Assembly (NCBI RefSeq): GCF_036227205.1
Contig: NZ_CP109442.1
Coordinates: 3,658,001 to 3,722,000 of the forward strand
DNA length: 64,000 bases
DNA from: Amycolatopsis sp. NBC_01480
GTDB lineage: Bacteria; Actinomycetota; Actinomycetes; Mycobacteriales; Pseudonocardiaceae
Direction of reading: 5' to 3'
Position 1 is the first letter of the stretch, and each line of letters opens with the position of its first letter. This document shows positions 54,600-63,406 of the stretch, piece after piece. The notes beneath the pieces were generated by a model, which was given only the letters and a program-made list of their open reading frames with translations, did not search any database and was not told the origin of the DNA. The translations under genes were made by a program, and so were the position numbers.

Positions 54600-55805
54600 T
54601 CAGCTCGCGAGGGCCGAGAGCTTGCTCCACGACGCCCAGTCGTACGTCCAGTCGTTGTAGTCGCCGTCCTTCGAAGACAGCTGCTGGGTGCTGCCGGTGA
54701 TCTCCACCGGGTCGCCCGGCAGAACGCTGTCGTAGTAGATCTTCGCGTTGGCCGGTGACAGGTTCAGGCAGCCGTGCGAGATGTTCTTCTTGCCCTGCGC
54801 CCAGATCGAGCCGGCCAGGCCGTGGATGAACTCGCCGTTGTTGGAGATGCGCACGGCCCACGGCACGTTGACGTCGGTGTAGCCGTAGCGCGGGTTGCTC
54901 ATCGAGTACGTCGCGTGCTTCGACATGACCACGTGCGTGCCGCTGTGCGTGACCCGGCCCGGGTCGGAGTCGAGGCCGTAGCTCACCGGGAAGTCCTGCA
55001 CCTGCTGGCCGTCGCGGATCACCTGCATGCGGTGCTCCTGGGTGTTGCCCTTGACGATCTGCGAGCGGCCGATGGTGAAGCTGGACGAGACGTCCTGGCG
55101 GCCGTACGTGCCGCCGCCCATGTCGACGCCGTAGATCTTGGCGTTGACCTTCACCGTGGTGTTCGGCGCGAAGTACTCCTTCGGGCGCCAGTGCACGGAG
55201 GTGTCGCCGTCCAGCCAGGCCCAGGAGCCCTCGGTCTTCGGCGTGGTCTCGACCGACAGCGCCTTCTCCACCGAGGCCTTATCGGTGACCTTGCTGGGGA
55301 AGGTCAGCGCGATCGGCATCGCGATGCCGTACGTCTGCCCGTCGCCGACGTTCAGGCTGCCCGCCATCTGGCGCCGCGGCTTGACGGTGGTGAAGGAGCC
55401 GCTGATCTGCACCGGCTTGCCGTCACTGCCCGCCGCCTGCCCGGACCAGGTGTACGTCTTGTCGTAGCCGAGTTCCTCGGTGGTGCTCCAGCTCTTCTTG
55501 TCCGCCGACGTCTGGCCCTGCACCTGCTTGCCGTCGGGGTTCGTCAGCGTGACCGACGAGATCGTGCCGTCCGCGACCGTCGCCGTGATCGGGCCGCCCG
55601 GCGCCACGTCCTTCGCGCCCGCCGCGGGAGAAGTCGTGACGGACGCCGGTTTCGCCGCCGGCGGCGGTGCCTGCGTGGGCCCGCCCCCCGAAGTCCCGCT
55701 CGCACTCACCGTCGGCTCGCTGCTGCACGCCCCGAGCGTCAGCGCCGCCACCAGCCCCAGAACCGCGACGCCGGCCCGGCGCCGCGTGATGTTTCCGAAA
55801 GTCAC
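54600..55805 (-). CDS. L,D-transpeptidase with lipobox (LdtMt2-like)
   Basis: A 401-residue lipoprotein; the signal ends LTLGAC (Cys near residue 27). Two Ig-like domains (about 60-245) precede the YkuD catalytic domain (about 250-375), with HGLAGS and ISHGCLNLS, the SHGCxN active site (Cys near residue 344). It makes 3-3 peptidoglycan cross-links, is sensitive to carbapenems and penems, and acts in the cell wall outside the membrane. The same layout as LdtMt2 of M. tuberculosis. A GTTTCC-type promoter region lies upstream, shared with no other gene. Confidence 0.94.
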   Translation of the reverse strand: MTFGNITRRRAGVAVLGLVAALTLGACSSEPTVSASGTSGGGPTQAPPPAAKPASVTTSPAAGAKDVAPGGPITATVADGTISSVTLTNPDGKQVQGQTSADKKSWSTTEELGYDKTYTWSGQAAGSDGKPVQISGSFTTVKPRRQMAGSLNVGDGQTYGIAMPIALTFPSKVTDKASVEKALSVETTPKTEGSWAWLDGDTSVHWRPKEYFAPNTTVKVNAKIYGVDMGGGTYGRQDVSSSFTIGRSQIVKGNTQEHRMQVIRDGQQVQDFPVSYGLDSDPGRVTHSGTHVVMSKHATYSMSNPRYGYTDVNVPWAVRISNNGEFIHGLAGSIWAQGKKNISHGCLNLSPANAKIYYDSVLPGDPVEITGSTQQLSSKDGDYNDWTYDWASWSKLSALAS

Positions 55806-56263
55806 ACTTGTCCCCGTTCACCCCTTGTTGCCCCACTAACCCAGACGTACCGCGAGGTCCGAACGTTGACCGAAAGTGTGGTGACTAGGGTCACATCGAT
55901 TCCCTCGAAGTTGACACTGGGAGCGCGACCGACTGCGCGCAGTGATCGTGATTCACGGTGTCGGCCCGCTGAGCCCAGGGTAGTCGGGGGCACCGACAGC
56001 GCTGCGTAGGCGGCGATACGACGTTCCGGTGACGTGCGAGTCTGTGAACCGATCGCGTCGATCACGGGGTTCAGATTTGGCCAGATCCCGGTACTCTGCT
56101 CGCAGGCCGTCGTTTTGCGTGTTCGTGGCTTCACACTCGCGGAACTTCTGACGCGAGCCGTGGGGCCCACCAGCCTTCAGCTCGACTCGTTGGAACCGCC
56201 CGGGACGGCCTGGGGTGCCGTCTCGGCGGCATTCGAAGCGGATCTGTTACGAGGAGTACAGCG
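55806..56263. other. Divergent intergenic region
   Basis: This 458-base gap separates the leftward L,D-transpeptidase from the rightward cold shock gene and should hold both promoters. The second half is the cold shock 5' leader region. GAGGAGTACAGCG precedes the cold shock start. No further gene is seen. Confidence 0.4.
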
Positions 56264-56467
56264 GTGGCGCAAGGCACTGTGAAGTGGTTCAACGCGGAGA
56301 AGGGCTTCGGCTTCATCGCGCAGGATGGCGGCGAAGGCGACGTGTTCGTCCACTACTCGGAGATCGAGGGGCGCGGTTTCCGCACCCTTGAAGAGAACCA
56401 GCGAGTGGAGTTCGAGGTCGGCCAGGGACAGAAGGGCCCGCAGGCCCAGAAGGTCCGCGCTATCTGA
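56264..56467 (+). CDS. Cold shock protein, CspA family (second copy)
   Basis: A 67-residue OB-fold protein with RNP1 GFGFI and RNP2 VFVHYS, starting [18 protein letters not shown] at GTG 56264 after GAGGAGTACAGCG. It is close to the cold shock protein at 41.1 kb but differs in the loop residues ([20 protein letters not shown]). Monocistronic; a strong terminator follows. Binds single-stranded nucleic acid. Confidence 0.95.
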   Translation: MAQGTVKWFNAEKGFGFIAQDGGEGDVFVHYSEIEGRGFRTLEENQRVEFEVGQGQKGPQAQKVRAI

Positions 56468-56502
56468 GTCAGGCCCGCGCGTTTTCTCAGGCCTGAAGTG
56501 AA

Positions 56503-56536
56503 GGGCCCCGGCGATGGGAATCGCCGGGGCCCTTTC
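56503..56536 (+). terminator. Terminator after the second cold shock gene
   Basis: Perfect 13-base arms GGGCCCCGGCGAT / ATCGCCGGGGCCC (56503-56515 with 56520-56532), loop GGGA, then TTTCT. Confidence 0.9.
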
Positions 56537-56831
56537 TCGTGCCCGGGCCCGTTTTGGGGCTGGGCCTGGGATGGGCGCCGTTGCTCGGCCGCTGGCTGTC
56601 GCTGTGGCCGCGGGTAACTGTTGTGGCTCTTGAGTTCCCGGTGGGTGACAACCGGGACCGGACCAGTGGGCGAGCTGGTTCGTTGCGGGGCGCGCAAACC
56701 GTGTGGGCCGACGTGAACCGGTGGCGTTGCGCCGAGTTCCGTGCGGGGGCGTGCGGTGCTGAAGTTCCGCCGTTCGGGCGCACTCTGACGTTGCGGCTGG
56801 CGCAACGGATTTCCCTTGCGGGCAAAGAGAA

Positions 56832-56858
56832 AGCCCCCGGCGGACTTCGCCGGGGGCT
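56832..56858 (-). terminator. Terminator of the hypothetical gene at 56.9 kb
   Basis: Perfect 11-base arms AGCCCCCGGCG / CGCCGGGGGCT with a 5-base loop; on the minus strand the stem is followed by TTCTCTTT. It lies 25 bases behind the stop codon of the minus-strand gene. Confidence 0.85.
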
Positions 56859-56883
56859 CGGAAGGATCGCGGGGCGCTGAGGT

Positions 56884-57312
56884 TCAGCGCCGGCCGGCGA
56901 GGGGCTCGTCGAACGAGTCGGAGGGGAACTGGAACTCGTCGGTCATCGTGTCGGAGTGGCGGCGGTCCTGCGCGGACGCGGCCTGGCCCTCCCAGGAGAG
57001 GCGCTCCAGGATCCACTCCTGGGCCAGCGCCTGCGGGGAGATGTCCCGCTCGTTGGCGATGTCCTTGAGCTGCTGGCTCGCGATGAGGTTCATCCGCAGC
57101 TGGTAGACCTGCGCCTCACCGAAGCGCTTGCCGGTCCCGGTGCTGCCGGGGTCCGCGTCGGCGTCGGGGGCCAGTGCGGCGAGGTAGCTGGTGAGCTCCT
57201 TGTCCTCAGCGACTTGGTCTTCAGCCGTCTTGACGGCATTGCGGTGCCGCCCGGGGGAGACGGCCTTCAGGTTCGTACGGCTGCCGAGGCGGCCGAGGGA
57301 GGGAAGAGGCAC
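56884..57312 (-). CDS. Hypothetical cytosolic protein
   Basis: A protein of about 142 residues if it begins at GTG 57312 (VPLPSLGRLGSRTN); starts at 57318 or TTG 57342 are equally possible, since no good ribosome binding site exists and a leaderless mRNA is likely. It has KELTSYLAALAPDADADPGST, a helical core LRMNLIASQQLKDIANERDI and ISPQALAQEWILERLSW, and an acidic end (MTDEFQFPSDSFDE). The core resembles a helix-turn-helix or ribbon-like DNA-binding element, though no family is recognised. Confidence 0.72.
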   Translation of the reverse strand: MPLPSLGRLGSRTNLKAVSPGRHRNAVKTAEDQVAEDKELTSYLAALAPDADADPGSTGTGKRFGEAQVYQLRMNLIASQQLKDIANERDISPQALAQEWILERLSWEGQAASAQDRRHSDTMTDEFQFPSDSFDEPLAGRR

Positions 57313-57800
57313 TCCCACACGATAACGGTTGGGTCTCGGCAATCAAACCACTGTGAGCCACGACACACGCATTTCATCGCTCGTTAAGCCTATTCGATCA
57401 CCTGAACAGCCCAGAAGGTAAACGCCATTCCGTGACTGGGGGTTGACCTGCTGTGCCGTCAGTAGATCACCGGGTAGATCGGCGGACTGTCGGCGAAAAG
57501 CCGCAGAAATGGAGAGACCCCCGCGCCAGGGGGAGGAACGCGGGGGTCGGAGGGGATCTCCACAGGCGCTGACCGGGGGTGTGTCAGCACCATCGATTGT
57601 TGCACGAGTTCCGGGGTTCGGCGAGTGGAACAGCGGAGAAAACCGTTGCCCGGTTCACATTCACGATCTCGTGAAACTGTTCGGCGATTGCGCTGAGTTG
57701 TGCGGAGAGTGGCGCCAGGTTCACTCTCCGGGGGGCTGTGTGTTCCGCCCGGCGCTGGTTAGCCTCGCGGCCAGTTGGTTGTGAACCGGGCGGAGGAGCC
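57313..57800. other. Divergent intergenic region with one hairpin
   Basis: This 488-base gap contains GACCCCCGCG/CGCGGGGGTC arms (57516-57525 with 57539-57548) without a T-run on either side; it may be an mRNA structure rather than a terminator. Regions 57330-57470 are lower in GC and could hold promoters. Confidence 0.4.
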
Positions 57801-58052
57801 ATGAGCGGGTCTGTGGAAGTTCGACAGTTCCTCCTTCGGTACGAAGGTGCCGATGGGGGAAGCACGACATTGCCCGGCGGAGTGCCGGCGCAACGCGGGT
57901 CGTCCGACACCCAGCGGGTGTCCAACGATCAAGTGCGCCGGGCTCGGCTCGCGGTCGCCAACGGGGCGCTCGGGGTCGAGGACTGCGCACAGCTGCTGGA
58001 GATGCTCGGCCTGTCCCTTGACGACGACGGGCAAGCTCCGGTTCAACGCTGA
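57801..58052 (+). CDS. Small hypothetical protein
   Basis: An 83-residue protein starting at ATG 57801 with CGGAGGAGCC upstream, beginning MSGSVEVRQFLLRYEGADGG. Its C-terminal half (residues 40-83) is helical, including VRRARLAVANGALGVEDCAQ then LLEMLGLSLDDD, like short helical modules in uncharacterised Pseudonocardiales proteins. No catalytic motif or membrane segment. Not assigned. Confidence 0.7.
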   Translation: MSGSVEVRQFLLRYEGADGGSTTLPGGVPAQRGSSDTQRVSNDQVRRARLAVANGALGVEDCAQLLEMLGLSLDDDGQAPVQR

Positions 58053-58359
58053 CCCGGCTCTGTCCGCGGGCTCTGGCCCTGGGCCGATCTGGCCTGTCCG
58101 CGGCTCTCGCGCGGTTGCCGGGTTCTGGTCTGGCGACGACCGGGGCTGTCCCGTGAGGTCGGTTCGGCGTCGCGGTGATCGGCCTCCGGTGACCGGGCGA
58201 TCTCTGCGGAGTGGGCGTAGGCTGGCGTCGCCGCAGGTCGCAGGCCTGCTGAGAGTTAAGGAACCCCCCGGTGCACGGCCGGTTCCGGGTGTCCTATGCT
58301 GGTAATCGCTCCCGGGGGAACCTGAGAGCGCGGTCGGTCGGTCAGCCGAAACCGACCGG
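58053..58359. other. Gap upstream of the tRNA cluster
   Basis: A 307-base gap. TATGCT at 58295-58300 is a plausible -10 element for the tRNA transcript, about 60 bases before tRNA-Glu. A tract CGGTCGGTCGG and an inverted CCGACCG flank 58330-58358. No gene is seen. Confidence 0.4.
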
Positions 58360-58432
58360 GCTCCCATCGTTCAGTGGCCTAGGACTCCGCCCTTTCAAGG
58401 CGGCAACGCGGGTTCGAATCCCGTTGGGAGTA
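58360..58432 (+). tRNA. tRNA-Glu (anticodon TTC)
   Basis: A 73-base cloverleaf: acceptor GCTCCCA/TGGGAGT, anticodon arm CCGCCCTTTCAAGGCGG (loop CTTTCAA), T-arm CGGGTTCGAATCCCG. The 3' CCA is not encoded. Confidence 0.95.
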
Positions 58433-58463
58433 CGCTTCACCAAGCAAGACAAGCAGTATGCAA

Positions 58464-58537
58464 GGCCCTGTGGCGCAGTTGGTTAGCGCGTCGCCCTGTC
58501 ACGGCGAAGGTCGCGGGTTCGAGTCCCGTCAGGGTCG
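58464..58537 (+). tRNA. tRNA-Asp (anticodon GTC)
   Basis: A 74-base cloverleaf: acceptor GGCCCTG/CAGGGTC, anticodon loop CTGTCAC, T-arm CGGGTTCGAGTCCCG, discriminator G, CCA not encoded. It is 31 bases after tRNA-Glu. Confidence 0.95.
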
Positions 58538-58568
58538 CAAGATCGTTCGGCTCTTGGCCGGCGTTCGC

Positions 58569-58642
58569 GGCCAGGTAGCTCAGTTGGTACGAGCGTCCGC
58601 CTGAAAAGCGGAAGGTCGCCGGTTCGACCCCGGCCCTGGCCA
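58569..58642 (+). tRNA. tRNA-Phe (anticodon GAA)
   Basis: A 74-base cloverleaf: acceptor GGCCAGG/CCTGGCC, anticodon loop CTGAAAA, T-arm CCGGTTCGACCCCGG. CCA not encoded. Third of a Glu-Asp-Phe cluster that is probably one transcript. Confidence 0.95.
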
Positions 58643-58654
58643 CTTTCTGCAGAG

Positions 58655-58686
58655 AACCGCCTCGACTCAGTCGGGGCGGTTTTTTC
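58655..58686 (+). terminator. Terminator of the tRNA cluster
   Basis: Stem AACCGCCTCGA / TCGGGGCGGTT (one T-G pair) with a five-base loop and a TTTTTT run. It follows tRNA-Phe by 12 bases. Confidence 0.92.
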
Positions 58687-58846
58687 ATGCCCGGACACGC
58701 CAAGCGCGCCGACGCCGGTATCTACGCCGACTGCGGCGGATCCGGCGGTCGGGCTGGGTGGTTCGACGCTGGGGTCGGGGACGGGAGTGGTTCGCACGTC
58801 GGCGGGTCTTCGGCAGCTGCGGTGCGGCAGTGTCAGCATCGGGGCC

Positions 58847-59224
58847 ATGGAAACCGTTGCCGTTCCGCGGCCCGTGGTCAGTGCGTTGAGGCAAGCCAGC
58901 GTCACCGGGACCGCCACCGAGTTGATCGATCGGTTCCGCACCAGTGGCAGGGACGGGGTCGCGCGGCCGCCGGAAGCGTTCGGGGAAGTGGTGGCCTGGT
59001 TGTGGCAGAGCGACGTCAGCGCGGCCGTGATCCACATCGCCGAGTTGATGAAACAGCTGCGCGAACGCCATCCGCTCGCGCACACCGTGGCGCCGCCGGT
59101 CGGGTTCGGTGAGTTGCTCGACGGGGTTCGCGGCTGTCTGCCCAGCGGCTTCGAGCAGGCTGACCTGCTGATCTCCTACACCCGGACGTCGCTCGGCCAC
59201 TTCTACGGTGGCCAAGCCGACTGA
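58847..59224 (+). CDS. Hypothetical all-helical protein
   Basis: A 125-residue protein starting at ATG 58847 (METVAVPRPVVSALRQAS). It is predicted mostly helical: TATELIDRFRTSGRD, VAWLWQSDVSAAVIHIAEL and MKQLRERHP. It resembles uncharacterised actinomycete proteins that contain only short helices; no family, motif or membrane segment is recognised. It converges with the next gene, leaving one base between the stops. Confidence 0.72.
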   Translation: METVAVPRPVVSALRQASVTGTATELIDRFRTSGRDGVARPPEAFGEVVAWLWQSDVSAAVIHIAELMKQLRERHPLAHTVAPPVGFGELLDGVRGCLPSGFEQADLLISYTRTSLGHFYGGQAD

Positions 59225-59225
59225 C

Positions 59226-59576
59226 TTACTTCACGTACGCGGCCCAGGTCAGGGCGGACCAGGTTGACGCGTCGACCGGCTTCAGGGGGCCGCGGGGCAT
59301 GGCCGGCTTCGTGGGGCGCACGGCCTTCACCGGGTTGATCGGCATCGGCTCGTGGGGTGGCTTCGGGGGCGCGCTGTGCGAAGCCTCGGTCCACGCCACG
59401 ACCGCGCCGACGTGATCGCGGAAGGTGCCCGCGCGGTACCAGCCCTTGTGCACCGAACCCGGGCTCACGACACTGCCCGAGTGCAGCCAGGCCGTGACCC
59501 GGCCGCCCAGGTCGCGCAGGGCGTCGTCGTCGAGCCAGGCGCAGATCTGGCCACGGCGGTCGTAAATCGGTTCCAT
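59226..59576 (-). CDS. 4-fold beta flower-like protein
   Basis: A 116-residue protein beginning MEPIYDRRGQICAWLDDDAL, which fits the family named 4-fold beta flower proteins (IYDRRGxxxAWL). A second strand pair, GTFRDHVGAVVAW, and a Pro-rich stretch (about residues 68-100) follow. No enzyme motif is seen. Convergent with the helical protein; stops one base apart. Function unknown. Confidence 0.72.
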   Translation of the reverse strand: MEPIYDRRGQICAWLDDDALRDLGGRVTAWLHSGSVVSPGSVHKGWYRAGTFRDHVGAVVAWTEASHSAPPKPPHEPMPINPVKAVRPTKPAMPRGPLKPVDASTWSALTWAAYVK

Positions 59577-59699
59577 CTTCGGATGTTAGGGCGGTTCGCG
59601 GCGGAAGCGGGAAAAAAGTTCGTAAAGTCCGGCCGGGATAACCGTCCACATGGGACAGGGGCTTGACCTCCAGCGGGCTGGAGGTTCCAGACTGGAGCC

Positions 59700-60527
59700 A
59701 TGACAACGGGACTGGCCAAGCTGCGGCACAGCGGCGACTGGGGCATCGAAACAGTGGACGTCGACGCCTACCTGGCGCGGATCGGGCAGCCGCGGCAAGC
59801 ACCCTCGGCGGCGGCGCTCATCGCGCTGACCAGGGCACACGTCGAGGCGATCGCGTTCGAGAACGTCGACGTGGTGCTCGGCCGGCATCAGGGGATCGGC
59901 CTGGACGTCGTCGCCGCGAAGCTCGTCGGACGGCGGCGCGGGGGTTACTGCTACGAGCAGGCCGGGCTGTTCGCGGCCGTCGCCGAGCGGCTGGGCTACC
60001 AGCTCCAGCGCACGGTCGCGCGGGTGCAGCCGGGCAAGGACGGGCCGTACACGCACATGGCGCTGCTGGTCACCGTCGAGGACACGCGGTACCTGGTCGA
60101 CGTCGGGTTCGGGGCCGGGATCCTGGTGCCGATGCCGCTGGTGGACGGCGCCGTCGTCGACCAGGCCGGGTGGCCGCACCGGCTGGTCGAGCGCGACGGC
60201 TGGTGGGTGCTGCAGAAGCAGGACGGCGACGGCTGGGAAGACCTGCACGAGCTGGACGACCGCGTCCACAGCCGCCCGATCGACTACGAGGTCTACCACC
60301 ACTACACCTCGACGCACCCGCGCTCGCCGTTCACCGGGCGGCTGGTGGTGATGCGGCTGGCCGAGGGCCGGTTCCGCCGCCTGCTCGGCCGCGAGCTGAC
60401 CGAAACCCACCCGGACGGCACCGCGGACACCCGCACCGTCGCGCCGGAGCAACTCTGCGAAGTGCTGGAAAGCCTGGACGTCGTGCTCACCTCCGACGAG
60501 CTGGAAGCGCTGCTCCGCGTCTACTGA
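59700..60527 (+). CDS. Arylamine N-acetyltransferase
   Basis: A 275-residue NAT. The catalytic triad is visible: Cys in RRRGGYCYEQAGLF (near residue 84), His in YTHMALLVT (near 122) and Asp in YLVDVGFGAG (near 137). It acetylates aromatic amines and hydrazines (isoniazid-like) with acetyl-CoA; related NATs in actinomycetes close macrocycles such as rifamycin, but no polyketide genes are near. ATG 59700 after a GGAG-containing leader. Cytosolic. Confidence 0.95.
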   Translation: MTTGLAKLRHSGDWGIETVDVDAYLARIGQPRQAPSAAALIALTRAHVEAIAFENVDVVLGRHQGIGLDVVAAKLVGRRRGGYCYEQAGLFAAVAERLGYQLQRTVARVQPGKDGPYTHMALLVTVEDTRYLVDVGFGAGILVPMPLVDGAVVDQAGWPHRLVERDGWWVLQKQDGDGWEDLHELDDRVHSRPIDYEVYHHYTSTHPRSPFTGRLVVMRLAEGRFRRLLGRELTETHPDGTADTRTVAPEQLCEVLESLDVVLTSDELEALLRVY

Positions 60528-60535
60528 AACAAGGC

Positions 60536-63286
60536 CTACCGAAACAGGTCGGCGGCCGCGGCGGGACGGCCCAGGTGGTAACCCTGGGCCTGGTCGCAGT
60601 CCAGCTCACGCAGCAGCGCCAGCTCTTCGGCGGTCTCGACGCCCTCGGCGACCACGGTCAGGTCGACCGCGTGCGCCATCGCGATGATGCTCGTGACGAT
60701 CGCCGCCGCGTCCCGGGATTCGGCGATGCCGGTGATGAACGAGCGGTCGATCTTGAGCGTGTCCAGGGTCAGCCGGCGCAGCTGCGCGAGCGACGAGTAA
60801 CCGGTGCCGAAGTCGTCGATCGCCAGCAGGACACCGAGTTCACGCAGGGACGCGAGCACGGCGGCGGCCGCGGCCTCGTCCCGCATCAGCGCGCTTTCGG
60901 TGATCTCCAGGCACAACGAGCCCGGCGGCAGGCCCGTGGTCGCCAGCACGTCCCGGACCGCGGGCACCAGCCCGGGATCGTCGAGCTGGCGGACGGACAG
61001 GTTCACTTTCAGGTTCAGGTCGAGCCCGCGTTCGGCGCGCAGCCGCGCCAGCTCCCGCGCGGCGCTGCGCAGCACGAACTTGCCGATCACGTTGATCAGC
61101 TCGCTCTCCTCGGCGAGCGGGATGAACTCCACCGGCGAGATCTCGCCGTGTTTCGGGTGGGTCCAGCGCAGCAGCGCCTCGACCGCCACCATCTCGCCCG
61201 TGCGCAGGTCCACCACCGGCTGGTACGCGGGCCACAGCTGTCCATTGTGGACGGCTTCGCGCAGGTCCTGCTCCAGTCGCAGCCGCCGCTGCATGCGTTC
61301 GCGCAGCGTGACGTCGAACAGCTCGAACCGGCCGCCGCCGAGCGCTTTCGCTTGGTACATCGCGACATCCGCGTCGCGCAGCAGGTCTTCGGCGCTGCGC
61401 TGGTCGTCCGGGCCGACCAGCACGACGCCGATGCTCGCGTCGAGGTGCAGCTGGCGGCCGTGCACGACGATCGGCTCGGCCAGCACCGCGCGGACGTGCC
61501 CGGCGAGCGCCCGCACCTCGCCGTCTTCGGTCGCGGCCTGCGTGACGACCACGAACTCGTCGCCGCCGAGGCGGCCCACCACGTCCTCGGCGCCCGCGGC
61601 GTGCCGCAGCCGCTCACCGACGATGCGCAGCACCTGGTCGCCGACGGAGTGGCCGAGGGAGTCGTTGATGAGCTTGAACTTGTCCAGGTCGAGGAACAGC
61701 ACCGTGGACGCCTGGCAGTGGGTGCGCCGGTCCAGCCGGTCGAGCACCAGCGTCCGGTTCGCCAAGCGGGTCAACGGATCGTGGGTCGCGTCGTGCGCGA
61801 GGCGTGCGCTGATCGAGCGGCGCTCGGTGATGTCGGTGAACGAGACCACCGCGGTCGCGCCCGCCGCATCCTCCGGGTCGAGCAGGCGGGAGGTCACCGA
61901 GATCCAGACGTCGCGGCCGTCGGGGCGGCGCCAGCGCGCGATGCGGCCGTTCTGCGTGAGGCCGGTGCGCCGGGTGCGCACGGACGGCAGCTCCTCGTCC
62001 GGGATCTGCGCGCCCGCCTCGTCGAACAGCGCGAGCATGGTGCTGGGGACGCCGATCAGGTCGGCCGGGGTCAGGCCGAGGATGCGGCCGGCCGCCGGGT
62101 TGGCCGACTCGAGCCGCCCGGTCGGGCCCATCACCATCACGCCTTCGTCGAGCGCGCCGACGACCGTGCGGTAGCGCTGCTCCGCACGGCGGCGGGCCGT
62201 CTCGTCGGCGCAGACGAGAACGTAGCCGTCATACATCTCAGCTGCGGAAACGCGGACCGAGAGGGCCGTGCCGGTCCGGTTCCGGTGCGCCTGCTCGACC
62301 ACGCCGCCCGCGCGCAGCACGGCCTCGGGGTCGAGTTCGGCGCCGACCAGCTCAGCCGCGGGCCGCCCGACGGCCTCGGTCGCGGACCAGCCGTACACGG
62401 CCGCGGCGGCCGGGTTCCAGCTGGTCACGATGCCCGCGCCGGTGGTGGCGATGATGGCGTCGCTGACGTGCGTCACCAGCGCGGCCTGCGTGCGCAGCGC
62501 GTCGGCCACGGCCCGGCGGCCGGTCACGTCGCGGATCACGACCTGGAACGACGGCGTGTTCTCACCGCTGGTCCGCACGGTGATCGTTTCCACGGCGAGC
62601 TTGCTGCCGTCGACGCGCTTGAGCACGGCCTCGACCGTCCCGGTCCCGGCGCCCGGCTCGGTGAGCGCTCGCACGCCGCCGGCCAGCCGCTCGGCCGAGC
62701 CGTCGGTGAGGAAGTCGGTGAACGGGCGGCCGACGACCTCCGCCGCCGAACCGGCGCCGAGCAGGTCGAGCGCCGCGCGGTTCACGTAGCTGACGAAGCC
62801 GCCCTCGTGCACGCAGATCGCGTCCGGGCTCAGCTCCACCAGCACGCGGTAGCGGTCGGCCAGCTCAGCCAGCTCCGACTTGCCCGGCTGCTCGTCCGGC
62901 ACCGCGTACACGACGCCCAGCAGTCCGGTGGTGCGGGAGCGCTCGCCGACCGTGCGTGCCCGCAGCCGGATCCGGCGCGGCTGCCCGGTCGCGGTCTCCA
63001 GCGATTGCTCCAGCTCGAAGTCCCGGGCGGGGAGCACGGCGCGCAGGTTCGCGGTGAGCGGGCGGAGCAGGGCGAGCAGCTGTTCGCACAGGTCTTCCCC
63101 GGGGGCGCCGGGCAGGCCGAGCACGGCGTCGAGGCCGGGCAGCCAGGTGAGGGTGGTGTCGGTGGCGTCGAAGGAGAAGATCACGCCGGTGCCGCCTTCC
63201 GGGGCCAGACCGGCCAGCCGCGCACGCAACGCCGTCGCCGCGGCGTCACCCGCCGGTTCGCCCGCGGTGGCGGCGTCGGCCTCCAT
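60536..63286 (-). CDS. PAS-GGDEF-EAL c-di-GMP signalling protein
   Basis: A 916-residue soluble protein. It contains about three PAS modules (about residues 130-480, for instance DRYRVLVELSPDAICVHEGG and DAIIATTGAGIVTSWNPAAA), a GGDEF domain with intact RLGGDEFVVV (near 570), and an EAL domain with VEALLRW (near 700), NLSVRQL, ITESAL, DDFGTGYSSL, KIDRSFI and AEGVETAEEL. All metal ligands of a working phosphodiesterase are present. The inhibitory RxxD site before GGDEF is missing (GAEDVV). No membrane helix. Such hybrids set c-di-GMP levels, which in actinomycetes control development. Confidence 0.94.
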   Translation of the reverse strand: MEADAATAGEPAGDAAATALRARLAGLAPEGGTGVIFSFDATDTTLTWLPGLDAVLGLPGAPGEDLCEQLLALLRPLTANLRAVLPARDFELEQSLETATGQPRRIRLRARTVGERSRTTGLLGVVYAVPDEQPGKSELAELADRYRVLVELSPDAICVHEGGFVSYVNRAALDLLGAGSAAEVVGRPFTDFLTDGSAERLAGGVRALTEPGAGTGTVEAVLKRVDGSKLAVETITVRTSGENTPSFQVVIRDVTGRRAVADALRTQAALVTHVSDAIIATTGAGIVTSWNPAAAAVYGWSATEAVGRPAAELVGAELDPEAVLRAGGVVEQAHRNRTGTALSVRVSAAEMYDGYVLVCADETARRRAEQRYRTVVGALDEGVMVMGPTGRLESANPAAGRILGLTPADLIGVPSTMLALFDEAGAQIPDEELPSVRTRRTGLTQNGRIARWRRPDGRDVWISVTSRLLDPEDAAGATAVVSFTDITERRSISARLAHDATHDPLTRLANRTLVLDRLDRRTHCQASTVLFLDLDKFKLINDSLGHSVGDQVLRIVGERLRHAAGAEDVVGRLGGDEFVVVTQAATEDGEVRALAGHVRAVLAEPIVVHGRQLHLDASIGVVLVGPDDQRSAEDLLRDADVAMYQAKALGGGRFELFDVTLRERMQRRLRLEQDLREAVHNGQLWPAYQPVVDLRTGEMVAVEALLRWTHPKHGEISPVEFIPLAEESELINVIGKFVLRSAARELARLRAERGLDLNLKVNLSVRQLDDPGLVPAVRDVLATTGLPPGSLCLEITESALMRDEAAAAAVLASLRELGVLLAIDDFGTGYSSLAQLRRLTLDTLKIDRSFITGIAESRDAAAIVTSIIAMAHAVDLTVVAEGVETAEELALLRELDCDQAQGYHLGRPAAAADLFR

Positions 63287-63406
63287 GATGCGTCCCGGTC
63301 CCCCCGTATCGGCGTATGGCCCGTCGATTACACCACCCGGGGATCTCGCTGTATACGCACAGATACGAGCGGACTTTCCATGGTCAGCCGCACTGGTGAA
63401 CTGACC

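Larger units (their letters stand above)
56468..56883. other. Intergenic region between two terminators
   Basis: A 416-base gap with the cold shock terminator at its left (56503-56536) and the terminator of the leftward gene at its right (56832-56858). Nothing else is recognised. Confidence 0.5.

Noticed and set aside
57516..57548. Inverted repeat that could be a terminator
   Set aside because: No T-run on either side and no gene ends nearby; recorded only as a hairpin.
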